A stretch of 20,378 nucleotides of DNA, from NCBI GenBank assembly GCA_000969725.1, contig JXSR01S027847.1; one strand, written 5' to 3'. Both the position numbers and the translations under genes were made by a program. The first letter of the stretch is position 1, and each line of letters starts with the position of its first letter. A model generated the notes under the pieces. The model was given only the letters and a program-made list of their open reading frames with translations. It was not told where the DNA came from and ran no database searches. Of the stretch, positions 1 to 7,753 are shown piece after piece. This DNA is from Ophiothrix spiculata (taxonomy: Eukaryota > Echinodermata > Ophiuroidea > Amphilepidida > Ophiotrichidae).

Positions 1-202
1 TGGATACAAAAGGGTTCAAAGATTTCATTTCCACAAAAAACTCAAAATTGACCTTCCCATCATATTTTGGTATAGTTCAACTTTACCGGCCTCTAGCGCA
101 AAATGGAAGTTGCCGACAACTGGTCCCTTTTGCCGCGACGGTACACATATACCTTTTTACAATGTCATTTTGAGGGTTTGTCTTTGAAGCACCTTCACAT
201 CT
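1..202. other. unassigned start of window
   Basis: No gene or repeat ends are recognised here. The stretch around 87-145 is richer in G+C than its surroundings and has transposon-like texture, but no inverted partner is found inside the window. It lies just upstream of block V and is not clearly matched in front of the second V copy at 9824, so it may be an insertion private to this copy. Confidence 0.3.
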
Positions 203-378
203 ATGGTGCACTTTGAAAACCATAAGCAATGTTTGGGTTAAAAAATTTCTTTTTCAATTCTTTGTTTCATGGTAAAATGGCTTTATTTACTGTAGTTCCA
301 TATTACATTACTTTCCGTTACCAATTTTTACAAATGTAGATAGTCAGGTTGGGCTTATTCGTTATAATTCAAACTCAA
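203..378. repeat. block V, first copy (tail of a preceding tandem unit)
   Basis: This matches 9824-10020 in the same orientation at roughly 75% by eye, with gaps. Shared landmarks in order are a GTGCTTT/GTGCACTTT start, GTTTGGGTTAAA against TTTTGGGCTAAA, CCATATTAC, TTACCAATTTT, AATGTAGA, GTCAGG and TTATAATTCAAACT. Since the other blocks (X, Y, Z, W) occur twice after it and V' closes the second set, this copy is best read as the end of a third, mostly off-window unit. Confidence 0.7.
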
Positions 379-890
379 TTTAAAAACTTAATTAAAAAAC
401 ATCTTGGAGCCAAAAAACACTCGGGAATGGTTCTTTGTGTTTTTACCAATTTACAAAGATCATTTGTCATAATTGCAAGTTTCCACCAAAACCAGAGGAG
501 GGTGGCCGTGGCAAATATTGCATGGTTGATGTTCAGTATCGTAGACGATCACCAGCTGCGTCATGTGACTCATGTCCTATACCGCTTCTATTTAGCCATT
601 GGAAACATCATTGAAAAAAACAACTTCCGGGATCGTGCGAGATGGCCGCTAAAATTATTTTCCTAATCGGTAAAAAATATGATGAAATCTTTAAAAAGTG
701 GGGTTCACACGTGAACCCTATCGGATTTAGAGCAATATAATTATGTTAAATTTTGTGACATTACTTTTATAATTTATTTGATCAATGTAAAAAAAGGAGT
801 TTCTGTAATATTTTCAATACATAGTTCGTGGCTCTGCCCATTGCTATACACATAAAAAATGTATCCCTAAATTTGCATTTCAGAAATCTC
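379..890. other. unassigned interval between V and X
   Basis: No supported gene. A short patch at 624-650 holds CTTCCGG followed by GAGATGGCCGC, which resembles ETS-type and YY1-type promoter motifs, but no downstream exon can be seen. A perfect 8 bp inverted repeat with a 2 bp loop (GGGTTCAC, AC, GTGAACCC) sits at 701-718. The open frame across 349-666 has no recognisable protein character. Confidence 0.4.
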
Positions 891-1171
891 TCTTCCTAAA
901 TCAAGTAAATCGTGTCCTATGCCTCCAGACCAAAACTAGTTGAAATTCATAACCTCTGCCTTTCTGCTATCTGAACTATAGTTTACTGGAGAAATAGCAA
1001 GGGTTCTTTACATCAAATTTAAAGTAATGACTTGTTAATTAAAAATTGATTGAACTGAGAGTTCCGGGGGTTGATTGACATGTCTATAGAAATGCAGGTA
1101 TTCTATAGACAAAGGGACAAGATAGTCTCGCTCTCTCTCTCTGTCACCTGCTCCTCACTACAAATTACATT
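891..1171. repeat. block X, unit A copy
   Basis: Collinear with about 5630-5925. The strongest part is at 1030-1135 against 5775-5895: GTTAATTAAA, ATTGATTGAAC, GGGGTTGATTGACATGTCT, GGGACAAGA and AGTCTC follow each other in both. A short CT-rich run (CTCTCTCTCTCT) lies at about 1130-1141. Identity is about 70-75% by eye, so the duplication is old. No coding sequence is seen. Confidence 0.75.
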
Positions 1172-1337
1172 TTAGTTAAGTAATCAGTGTAATTAAACAA
1201 TTCTGTAGATGATAGTGTTCATTGTGTATCAAGATCATGATTCTAACCTTTCTAATATGAACATTTCAATGAAATACACATTTAATAGTTACACTTTGAA
1301 TTTTTCACATTATCAGTACCTTACAAGACTTAAAATC
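1172..1337. repeat. short internal tandem duplication, first copy (x-a)
   Basis: This 166 bp stretch is repeated immediately downstream (1338-1710, once the inserted MITE at 1458-1647 is removed). Shared landmarks are AAGTAATCAGTGTAATTAAA, CAATTCTGTA, GTGTATCAAG, a TTTCAATGAA stretch, ACACATTT and ACAAGACTT. It holds the empty version of the MITE target site, with the TA at 1275-1276. Confidence 0.8.
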
Positions 1338-1710
1338 TTAGTAAAGTAATCAGTGTAATTAAACAATTCTGTATAAAATGTTTCTTGTGTATCAAGGTCA
1401 TAATGATAACCTTTTTTTTATTTTTTGTTTTTCATATATAAAGATTTCAATGAAGTACTGTAAAACAAGAAATATTTGCTAGCAATTTAATTTCGCCAAT
1501 TTCGCTAATACCCCAAAATCGCAAAATTAATTTGCCGCTAATAGTAATAATGTACAATGATTTCAATGGCATTCTGATGCAATTAGTGAAATTAAAATTC
1601 TGAAATTTGCAAAATTTTCTTTCTGCAAATATTTCTTGTTTTACAGATACACATTTGACATGTTATACTGTGAATTTTTCATTTGTCACTCCGTAACAAG
1701 ACTTTAAAAA
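1338..1710. repeat. short internal tandem duplication, second copy (x-b), split by a MITE
   Basis: Second copy of the 1172-1337 repeat, in direct orientation and directly adjacent. It is interrupted at 1458-1647 by a TA-flanked MITE; the repeat resumes with ATACACATTTGAC. The downstream part also matches unit B at about 7800-7860, so this small tandem duplication lies within the larger tandem units. Confidence 0.8.
1458..1647. mobile_element. 190 bp TA-flanked MITE (Tc1/mariner-like target)
   Basis: The ends are about 22 bp inverted repeats that start CTGTAAAACAAGAAATATTT and end in its reverse complement. TA dinucleotides sit at 1456-1457 and 1648-1649. The interior has the phrases AATTTAATTTCGCCAATTTC and CGCAAAATTAATTTGCC. 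It carries no coding capacity, so movement would need a transposase supplied elsewhere. The TA target suggests the Tc1/mariner group, which is inference. I recall similar ends in short dispersed elements of marine invertebrates but cannot verify that here. The sister repeat at 1172-1337 shows the empty site, which fixes both ends. Confidence 0.9.
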
Positions 1711-1975
1711 AATATATTTTACTGTAAAACTTGTATTGAATACAAATGATAAATGAAATGCTAAATTCTTGAATTGTCATCATGTTCTCATTATTCCTGG
1801 AGGTTGGTAATGTTTACATCTGAGTCTGGAGCATTGTACAAATCACATCATGAATTAAACATGGATTGTGCATAGTAGGGGATTATGTGATATGCTTCGT
1901 TTTCTTATTTTAAGGATTTTTAAACATGTCTAAAGGAATGGTATTTGAAATTATCTTGTGATGCCAAAGTGTGAG
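1711..1975. repeat. block Y, unit A copy (best-conserved block)
   Basis: Matches 7860-8125. The core at about 1774-1893 against 7920-8040 differs at about 9 of 118 positions by my count (about 92%), clearly better than blocks X, Z, W or V. Shared phrases include GGTTGGTAATGTT, GCATTGTACAAATCACATCA, TGAATTAAACA and GGATTGTGCATAGTAGGGGA. Reading frames differ between copies and substitutions show no codon pattern, so it does not look protein-coding. Whether the conservation reflects function or gene conversion cannot be told. Confidence 0.8.
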
Positions 1976-2850
1976 ACAATATTTCAAGATATAAGATATC
2001 TAATATCTATATGTGGCTGTCCAGTCTGTATGAGCTGTAAATGCCAGCAACTGCATTTTGCGCTACAGGTGAAAATACATGTCAAGGTCGTAATTTACTG
2101 AAATTGATTTTTGACAGATTTACAATCTTCGTGCTTACTACAAAATACCAGCAAAGTTTCATTTGAAGAAAATGATAGGAAATGTGAAATAAATCAGCAT
2201 ATTTTTAAGACAATCAACAAAAAATACAGGGCTTACTGATCTTTGAACGCATTTATCTCAGTTATACGTTTTAGTCCCTGAGCATAACTTGACTCTTGGA
2301 AATTGTGTGAAATTCATTAAGGTGTCATATTAATGGTCTTTGCAAATAATTAAATATGTGAAAAACATGAAAGAGGTGGCATTTACGGCTGGTTTTGGAT
2401 GGACGCTGGTCACATATCTCCATGAATGCTTGGCTGTTTCTATTGCATACTTTGTTGTACTGTAGTGCACTTGCACTTGTAGTTGTCACTGCTTGATATT
2501 TTTGAACCTTTGCCAATTCTGCAAATTTGTTGGCATGTTATCAGGAAAGAGGTTTCTCTCATATAACTTCACAACATCTATGGAAAGTGCGTCTATATTT
2601 AAGTCAGTTTGATATAGTTGGACCAATAAAAGTACATGCTACCTATGGAAAAAAATGTCACTTTATTTACTCTTATAATGATCAGCTGTTACTGCCAGGA
2701 TTCTTATTAATGATACTTACTTTTTACCGCCAAACTCTGCTCATACGACTCGTTCTGTTATAAAAAGAATGTTATATTCCAAGGTTGCAGTGGTAAATGG
2801 CTGTATTCTTTGCTTATGATGCTTATTACTAGCAATAAATACTCTCTTGT
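1976..2850. other. unassigned interval in unit A
   Basis: A+T-rich, with only short open frames on both strands and no recognisable protein. Block Y homology to unit B fades near 1975. The matching interval in unit B is about 1 kb shorter, so part of this stretch may be inserted in A or deleted from B. No inverted ends or target duplications were found. Confidence 0.4.
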
Positions 2851-3399
2851 TTAGTGTGTAAAGCTGTTTGGTGAATAGGTATCTGAAGTATAGTTATATT
2901 TGAAATACATTATTGTATGTTTTATTACACATGTTTGGTTCAATTTGAGAAACAGTGCGATTTGTGTATGAATAGATATTGTTATAGGGTAGTTTCTTAT
3001 AAAGTAAACAAATTTGGATGCAAAAGAACAAAACAGGGTTTTTAACAAAAGTTTGAACTTCTTTGTGGTATCAATTTCTCCAATTAGATGGGGAAGGGTG
3101 GAGTCGAAAAAAAATGGGTCAAAGACCTTAAACTTTATAAATAAAAACACATGATATACTGGCCGGGGGGGGGGGGTGTTCTCACATAAGGTTGATATAC
3201 GGGTATGCGCCACGGTCTTGGGGTATAATTTTGCCATTTTAGGTATATCGATGGATGGGTTTTTGACACAGACCTAATGCGCCCAAATGGAAAAATTTGG
3301 TGTTTTTTGGGAAAATTGCCTTAAAAAGCACCCAATTTGACCCGAATTGGGTGTTTTTTCGGAAAAATGGTATGGTGAAGGGTTGCAAAATTGCCTTTT
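2851..3399. repeat. unclassified repeat-like stretch with G12 run and gapped palindromes
   Basis: A 12 G homopolymer lies at 3165-3176 in otherwise A+T-rich DNA. Downstream at 3289-3372 there is an imperfect direct repeat of about 50 bp (AAATTTGGTGTTTTTT against CGAATTGGGTGTTTTTT, each followed by a GGAAAA phrase) and a 9 bp inverted repeat, CACCCAATT at 3329-3337 with AATTGGGTG at 3345-3353. The minus-strand open frame across it (2851-3237) has no recognised domain. The texture suggests a dispersed repeat, but I cannot name a family. Confidence 0.35.
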
Positions 3400-3827
3400 T
3401 TTAGAAAGTGAGGTGCTGATTGGCATTGTTGAACATTCTGCACAATGAATTGTAAAATAAACTTCTACTAAAGACAATGCCAAAGTTGATAATTTAAGAT
3501 GGCTGACTTCTTGCTGCAGTTGATGTTTAAAAAAATATGCTTCAGATAGTTCACGTTTGTAAATATAAGATTGTAAATGATAACCTCTTTATGTATGTCA
3601 TGTTTTGTAAAAGTGATCTGGTGTCATACAGATTGGTGTAATATTTCACTGTGGTGAACTAAAAATACTCCAGTTCAACCCTGTAGGTATTAGAGTTTAC
3701 AAGAAAACATTTATATGACAGGTTTAATATTTGCTTATTTGACAAAATGACAGCTTTGGTGAAAGAGAAAAATGAATTTCGTGTGGTTATACATTGCTGA
3801 TTGAATGGAATATTGTGGTGTTGAGGG
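3400..3827. repeat. block Z, unit A copy, ending at the LINE junction
   Basis: Collinear with 8655-9080. Shared phrases are GAAAGTGAG, TGTTTAAAAA, GTTCAACCCTGTAGGTATTA against GTTCCACCCTGTGGGTATTA, GACAGGTTTAATATTTG and TTATTTGACAAAATGACAGC. Identity reaches about 88% in the last 100 bp. The match stops at GGTGTTGAG (A) and GGTGCCGAG (B), which marks the left boundary of the LINE fragment. Confidence 0.85.
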
Positions 3828-4973
3828 AAATATTCCAAGTGTCGTTTCATTTCTCTCAACTGAGGAATTTATTTTATCTACGAGTTGGGATATTGCCATA
3901 CATGTTGAATGTTTTGGGCGAAAGCCAAATTGTTTATTATTCAAAATATCATGAGTTTCAATAAAATCTAGACATCTATTAAATATGAGCCTTTCAAGAA
4001 TTTTTGAGAAGCAAGGTAAAAGAGAAATCGGTCGATAGTTTGAAAATACTTTCGAATCAGCTTTTTTGTGGATAGGAATAACCTTTGCAATCTTCATATT
4101 ATTTGGCACGACACCAGTCAAGAGAGATAGATTGAATATTTTTGTAAGTGGCTGAGCAATTTCATTTGCTACTTTTTTGATAATAAAATTACCGATAGTG
4201 TCGTGCCCAGCACTTTTGTTTGGATTAAATTTATCAATTATTTTCAATATTTCTATCTCAACAATTGGCTTCATATACATACAGCTTGGGTTTGAATTAT
4301 TTAGATAGTCGTAGAAGTTCTTACCAGTATGATTGATATCTGAAGCAAGTTTTGGGCCTATATTGACAAAGAAGTCATTAAAATGATCAGATATTTCTTG
4401 GGGGTCCGTTATAATTTGTCCAGAGTCACCTAGAAATTCGTTTTGTAAATTAGATTTTCTACCTCTGCCAATTATAGAATTGATATTCTTCCATGTTTCT
4501 TTCATATTGTTTTTGGATGCTTCGAATTTCTGAAAGAAATACATCCTTTTTGATTTACGAAGTAGCATGTTTAGCTTGTTTTTGTACGTTTTAAATTTTT
4601 GTAGATTGACTTGGGTTGGATGCTTTATTAATTTTTTGTACAACTGATTTTTCTTGTTAATACTCTTTAGAAGACCTTTGGTTACCCAAGGAGAAATTGG
4701 ATCCTTTTTCCTGTTTACAATACACTTTGTTAGTGGTATGCATTCATTATATAGTTCACTAAATGTTTCGGTAAACTTATCATAGTCATTATTAACATCA
4801 ATACCATCAAGATTTTCATTCCACTTTATATTTGATAATTTTTGTTTGAACATATTAACATTGGCACCATTGTGTTTTCTCTTATACATATATTTCTTTT
4901 TATGTTTACTTTCATTGTTAATCTGCAAATTGGTCGAGAGAGTAGTTGGCAAGTGATCACTTATATCGGTCAC
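3735..4973 (-). pseudogene. LINE ORF2 fragment: end of endonuclease plus first part of reverse transcriptase
   Basis: In an intact element ORF2 nicks the target DNA and copies the element's RNA into it. Counting from the first in-frame GTG at 4973, VTDISDHLPT at residues 1-10 carries the S-D-H motif that closes the APE-type endonuclease. Residues about 11-230 are a lysine- and asparagine-rich linker. The reverse transcriptase begins near residue 230 with a NKSAGHD phrase, then NYRPISLL and QFGFRPKHST (RT motifs 0 to 2). LINE sequence stops at F382 in TTLGIF, just before the expected motif with the first catalytic aspartate. The last 30 residues are read from block Z host DNA. The frame stays open through the whole LINE part and extends upstream of 4973 to the junction. 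GTG is unlikely to be a real start. With no catalytic core it cannot be an active enzyme. Confidence 0.93.
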
Positions 4974-5022
4974 TAGGATATTGGAGCGTATAATTTCTTC
5001 ATCATTTGTTAGGATATTATCA
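3828..5022 (-). mobile_element. internal fragment of a LINE (CR1/Jockey-like non-LTR group)
   Basis: About 1.2 kb of a non-LTR retrotransposon on the minus strand, truncated at both ends. The 5' edge lies inside the endonuclease domain (an IDNIL phrase shortly before an SDH motif) and is followed by a 17 bp fold-back copy of itself. The 3' edge lies inside the reverse transcriptase, before the catalytic aspartate motif, so the second half of ORF2 and the 3' UTR are missing. A normal target-primed insertion keeps the 3' end, so this piece was either deleted later or arrived by another repair event. No target duplication is seen. Unit B lacks it and instead has about 510 bp of other DNA at this place. 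Confidence 0.93.
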
Positions 5023-5039
5023 ATAATATCCTAACAAAT
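5004..5039. repeat. perfect 17 bp fold-back at the 5' junction of the LINE
   Basis: ATTTGTTAGGATATTAT at 5004-5020, a CA loop at 5021-5022, and its exact reverse complement at 5023-5039. The left arm is LINE coding sequence (it encodes part of DNILTN on the minus strand). The right arm lies outside the homology and looks like a self-templated copy made when the cDNA end snapped back. Beyond 5040 the sequence matches block W. Confidence 0.9.
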
Positions 5040-5040
5040 A

Positions 5041-5311
5041 ATTTATTTTCCCTTTTTTTCAATTGGATGACAATATATCAATGCAGTTTGTAAATGTCAA
5101 AAATCCTACACGCACCCACTCAGAAAAATTAGTCTGTTTTATGGATGTTAACATTTCACTGGTTTACTTGCCAGTTTCACTGTGATTTTGAATTGCCCTT
5201 TTTTTATTCCATTAGCTATCAAACAATAAACAGAGTTAAGGTTGATAATATGCTTTCAATTTTAGGTACTGTTGATAGTTGATGTCCCCTCTTGTTCCCA
5301 TTGGTTTGGCA
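5041..5311. repeat. block W, unit A copy
   Basis: Collinear with 9595-9807. Shared phrases are ATTTTCCC, CAATTGGAT, AATCC followed by ACACGCACCCA against TTACACCCA, TTTCACT, GAAATGCCC against GAATTGCCC, AGTTAAGGTTGATAA and TTCAATTT. It ends at GGCATA, where a TA-targeted MITE has inserted. No coding content. Confidence 0.75.
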
Positions 5312-5313
5312 TA

Positions 5314-5531
5314 TGTGATGGCTCACCCTGAAAGGGGGACTTTGCAGAAAATATCAATTTTGATTTGATCATTTCATATGTTAGAGCATTTTCTAAGCTT
5401 ACTTGTTGAAATTGATCAACATGATCAGCTGGAAATTCTTATTATTTCCCTTATTTTTTGCTGCCTATTTTCATCAGTTTCTCGTAATGTGTTCTGTCGC
5501 GAAGTCCCACTTTTCGGGGTGAGTCATCACA
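5314..5531. mobile_element. MITE family 'TGTGATG', copy 1 (TA target duplication)
   Basis: A 218 bp element whose ends are inverted: TGTGATGGCTCACCCTGAAA on the left and the reverse complement of TGTGATGACTCACCCCGAAA on the right, continuing to GGGACTTTGC/GGGACTTCGC. TA flanks at 5312-5313 and 5532-5533 point to a Tc1/mariner-like mechanism (inference). Two more copies lie at 14468 and 17181, sharing interior phrases GCATTTTCTAAGCTT, TTGAAATTGAT and ATTTTTTGCTGCCTATTTTC. It is non-coding. Unit B keeps GGCATA without the element at 9804-9809. Confidence 0.92.
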
Positions 5532-5533
5532 TA

Positions 5534-5699
5534 TACTCTTTTTCATTGTCATTTACGACACTGACTTATTGAATAATGAAGATACCATTTGTAAAAGTTT
5601 AATGTAAAATTTTGTATATCAGCTTGTATTAAAAACAACAAGAACAGAAATGTTTTAACTAAACTGGCTGGAATTCTCGTCCATTACAGTTTCCATCTG
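5534..5699. other. transition from unit A to unit B
   Basis: This is the place where a V block would be expected by order, but only weak similarity can be seen (for example TACTCTTTTTCATTG against TACTTTTGAAACC at 9833). From about 5630 the match to the start of unit A (about 890-1020) begins, with TAAACT, GGAATTC and TTAATTATACTTCAATAGA. No gene is seen. Confidence 0.4.
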
Positions 5700-5940
5700 A
5701 TGTCTTAATTATACTTCAATAGAAGAATTGTGCGAGTTCTTGTGCCTTTTGTGCACCAAATCCAAGTAATTCAGTGTTAATTAAACATTGATTGAACAGG
5801 GTGAGCTAGACAGATTGCATTATCTCACTCAGGGGTTGATTGACATGTCTTAAGGAATTGAGGCATTTCACAGACATTGGGACAAGAAAGTCTCTCTCAT
5901 TTTTTAAGTTAATGTAATCAGTGTAATTATACAATTAAAT
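5700..5940. repeat. block X, unit B copy
   Basis: Matches about 960-1200: TTAATTAAACATTGATTGAAC, then GGGGTTGATTGACATGTCT, GGGACAAGA, AGTCTCTCTC and TAATCAGTGTAATTA. The match breaks at ACAATT (5931-5936), where the nest of inverted-end elements begins. Unit A carries the uninterrupted continuation (CAATTCTGTATAAAATG at 1361-1377). Confidence 0.8.
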
Positions 5941-5941
5941 A

Positions 5942-6072
5942 TGCCAGTGTAAGAAAACCCCAACTGCAATAGCTCCCTTCTGTTAATTATACTTATATAA
6001 ATGCATACAAATATTAGAAAATGCTTTCACATCACTAAAATAGCATTTCCATGTTAATATCCTAATCATAGT
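5942..6072. mobile_element. 'GCCAGT' inverted-end element, copy E1 (first part)
   Basis: Begins GCCAGTGTAAGAAAACCCC, continues AACTGCAATAGCTCCC, and runs inward through TATAAATGCATACAAAT, ATTTCACATCACTAAAA-like and GCATTTCCATG phrases. It is the reverse-complement relative of 7180-7312. The match runs for about 130 bp and stops at CTAATCATAGT, then picks up again at 6991, so a 918 bp insert splits this copy. Non-coding. Confidence 0.8.
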
Positions 6073-6990
6073 AGACACTTCAGGTGATTTTTAAATTATG
6101 AATCAAATTGCTTCAAATGAATTTTAAATGAAAGCACGTGATCTAAAGAATCCAAATCCGTTTGAATGTTTCTAATACGACCTTCCGTTGCAAAGTTATG
6201 AAGGTTTATGTATTGTTAATTTACTAATTTTGGAGAACGCAGTCTAGCGGATAAATCTTTTAGTTTCTTTATTTTCGCCAAGCAAGGTCACGGCACCAAT
6301 CCAGTTACACCTCTAGTCAGGCACCAATCCAGTTACACCTCTAGTCAATACACAGAGTAATTTGGTCAATATTTTAATTGTCTGAATAGATATTACACAC
6401 ACAACAGGTGTTATTTTGCAGCTTTTTGCGCCCACACATGCGCGGGATGTTTAAAGATGATTAGTTCCGCATGATAAAGAGCTGATCAAAATTACTTTAG
6501 GCGGAAGAACAGGCGCAGAAATTACACCCAACAGTCATTATTTTTGCCGCTTGTTGTTTATTTACATGTGATTTAACAGATACATTAAAAAATTCTTGAG
6601 TGTGCATAGATGTCCATATAACTTGTAGACAACTGAAATTCTCTTTTCTTCACTTCCAAAAAAATTGGCAAACCTTTGTAAAATCAATAACTCTGCAACC
6701 ACAAATCAGAATTTGTTCCTACAAATAAGTTGCTGTGCATGGACAAAACCATCTTCTTTATAACATATTCTTAAATAAAAATGGTCTATCATATTGCGCG
6801 GAACTCAAAAAAACATCTGAAAACGCAGGTGAAAACGTATCTAGAAACACTTTATTTCAGTATCAAAACAAAACTATCAAGCCCACTTAAAGTCATGTCT
6901 GCTTGAATATGATCTATGCGTCAACGTATTTTAGTGTCAGCGGTGTGAAAAATCAACATTCTCCTGCCAAGTAATGGGTAAATGAAGTAT
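6073..6990. mobile_element. 918 bp insert splitting E1, flanked by 11 bp direct repeats
   Basis: CTAATCATAGT occurs at 6062-6072 and again at 6991-7001, exactly where homology to the intact relative stops and restarts. This is the signature of an insertion with an 11 bp target duplication, although one of the two could be the original. The ends (AGACACTTCAGG and the complement of ATACTTCATTTACC) share only a short ACTTCA, so the element class is open. It contains a perfect 28 bp tandem duplication at 6292-6347 and no recognisable protein. Confidence 0.65.
6292..6347. repeat. 28 bp perfect tandem duplication
   Basis: A unit beginning GGCACCAATCCAGTTACACC occurs twice head to tail (6292-6319 and 6320-6347) with no differences by my reading. 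The identity suggests a recent event inside the 918 bp insert. Confidence 0.95.
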
Positions 6991-7079
6991 CTAATCATAG
7001 TGTCATATTTGACCTTGTAGTTGATTTTTTTAGACATTGTAAGATAATTGTTATAGTACATAGTTGTTATATTTAAACA
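6991..7079. mobile_element. 'GCCAGT' element copy E1 (second part, far end lost)
   Basis: Continuation of E1: ATTTGACCTTGTAGTTGATT and TTTTTAGACATTGT match the reverse complement of 7143-7176 (TTTGACCTTGTAGTTGACTT). It decays over TAAGATAATTGTTATAGTAC and stops at 7079, where copy E2 starts head-on, so its own terminal repeat is missing. Confidence 0.7.
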
Positions 7080-7312
7080 GCCAGTACAAGAAAACCCAAA
7101 CTCTATGAGCTCCCCTCTGCAACTATATACTAGAAAAATCTAACATTGTCTAAAAAAGTCAACTACAAGGTCAAATGTGATACTGTGTTTGGGATATAGA
7201 CATGAGAAATGCTTTTTAGTGAGTTGAAATCATTTTCAGAGATTTGTATGCATTTATATTTTACAGAACTTACAGTAGGGAGCTATTGGAGTTGGGGTTT
7301 TCTTGTACTGGC
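7080..7312. mobile_element. 'GCCAGT' inverted-end element, copy E2 (complete MITE)
   Basis: A 233 bp element with inverted ends of about 42 bp: GCCAGTACAAGAAAACCCAA on the left, and the reverse complement of GCCAGTACAAGAAAACCCCA on the right, followed by GAGCTC/TAGCTCCC-type inner bases. It is non-coding. Together E1 and E2 form a large imperfect hairpin from about 5932 to 7321: the two outer arms match for about 140 bp. The outermost CAATT occurs directly at 5932-5936 and 7317-7321, which may be the target duplication of the pair as one unit; a TA duplication is the alternative. Confidence 0.8.
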
Positions 7313-7337
7313 GTATTCAATTGGTAGAAAGGTTATT

Positions 7338-7753
7338 TGTGTGGTGCTCTGGCATAATGAGTGGAAAGTCGCGATTGAAGATTTTGAATAAATGGCTGCT
7401 AAAGTAAAAATATGATGAAAAGATCAAATTTCGTTTTTTGACATAAAACAAATAAATACATTAGTGTTAACCTATATTTCGCGTTTTGAAGGTCAATTAC
7501 GCCGGGAAGTGTATTTATCCACGGGTAATTGATCGTGTTTTGCTATTATCCACTATAGTAAACGGTATCTTTAAAATCAATTTGCGACAGTTTTTTACTG
7601 CCAGATTTTGAGTGGACTGCCTTGAAAATTGTAGAAAGAAAGTATGACATATTATATATCATTCGAAAGCTGAGATTATAGAGAATTCAAATATGCCATA
7701 AACTCAATTTTGAAAATCGCGACTTTCCGCTCATTATGCCAGAGCACCACACA
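7338..7753. mobile_element. 416 bp MITE with about 38 bp inverted ends
   Basis: Left end TGTGTGGTGCTCTGGCATAA, right end its reverse complement, with the arm continuing through TGAGTGGAAAGTCGCGATT (one C/T difference between arms). The interior is non-coding and includes ATTCGAAAGCTGAGATTATA. No clear target duplication can be settled (TTT-like bases flank both sides). Only one copy is in the window. After it the sequence returns to block Y of unit B. Confidence 0.85.

Noticed and set aside
624-650. CTTCCGG plus GAGATGGCCGC as a promoter with a start codon
   Set aside because: The motif pair resembles ETS and YY1 sites, but the frame from that ATG ends after about 29 codons and no exon or splice pattern follows.
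349-666. 105-codon plus-strand open frame
   Set aside because: No recognisable domain, ordinary amino-acid composition for chance reading of A+T-rich DNA, and the first part overlaps block V, whose second copy does not keep the frame.
1774-1893. Block Y as a conserved exon
   Set aside because: Changes between copies are not concentrated at third positions and stops fall differently in each copy, so coding constraint is not supported.
2851-3237. 128-codon minus-strand open frame
   Set aside because: It crosses the G12 run and repeat-like DNA; proline run and lack of domains fit chance translation.
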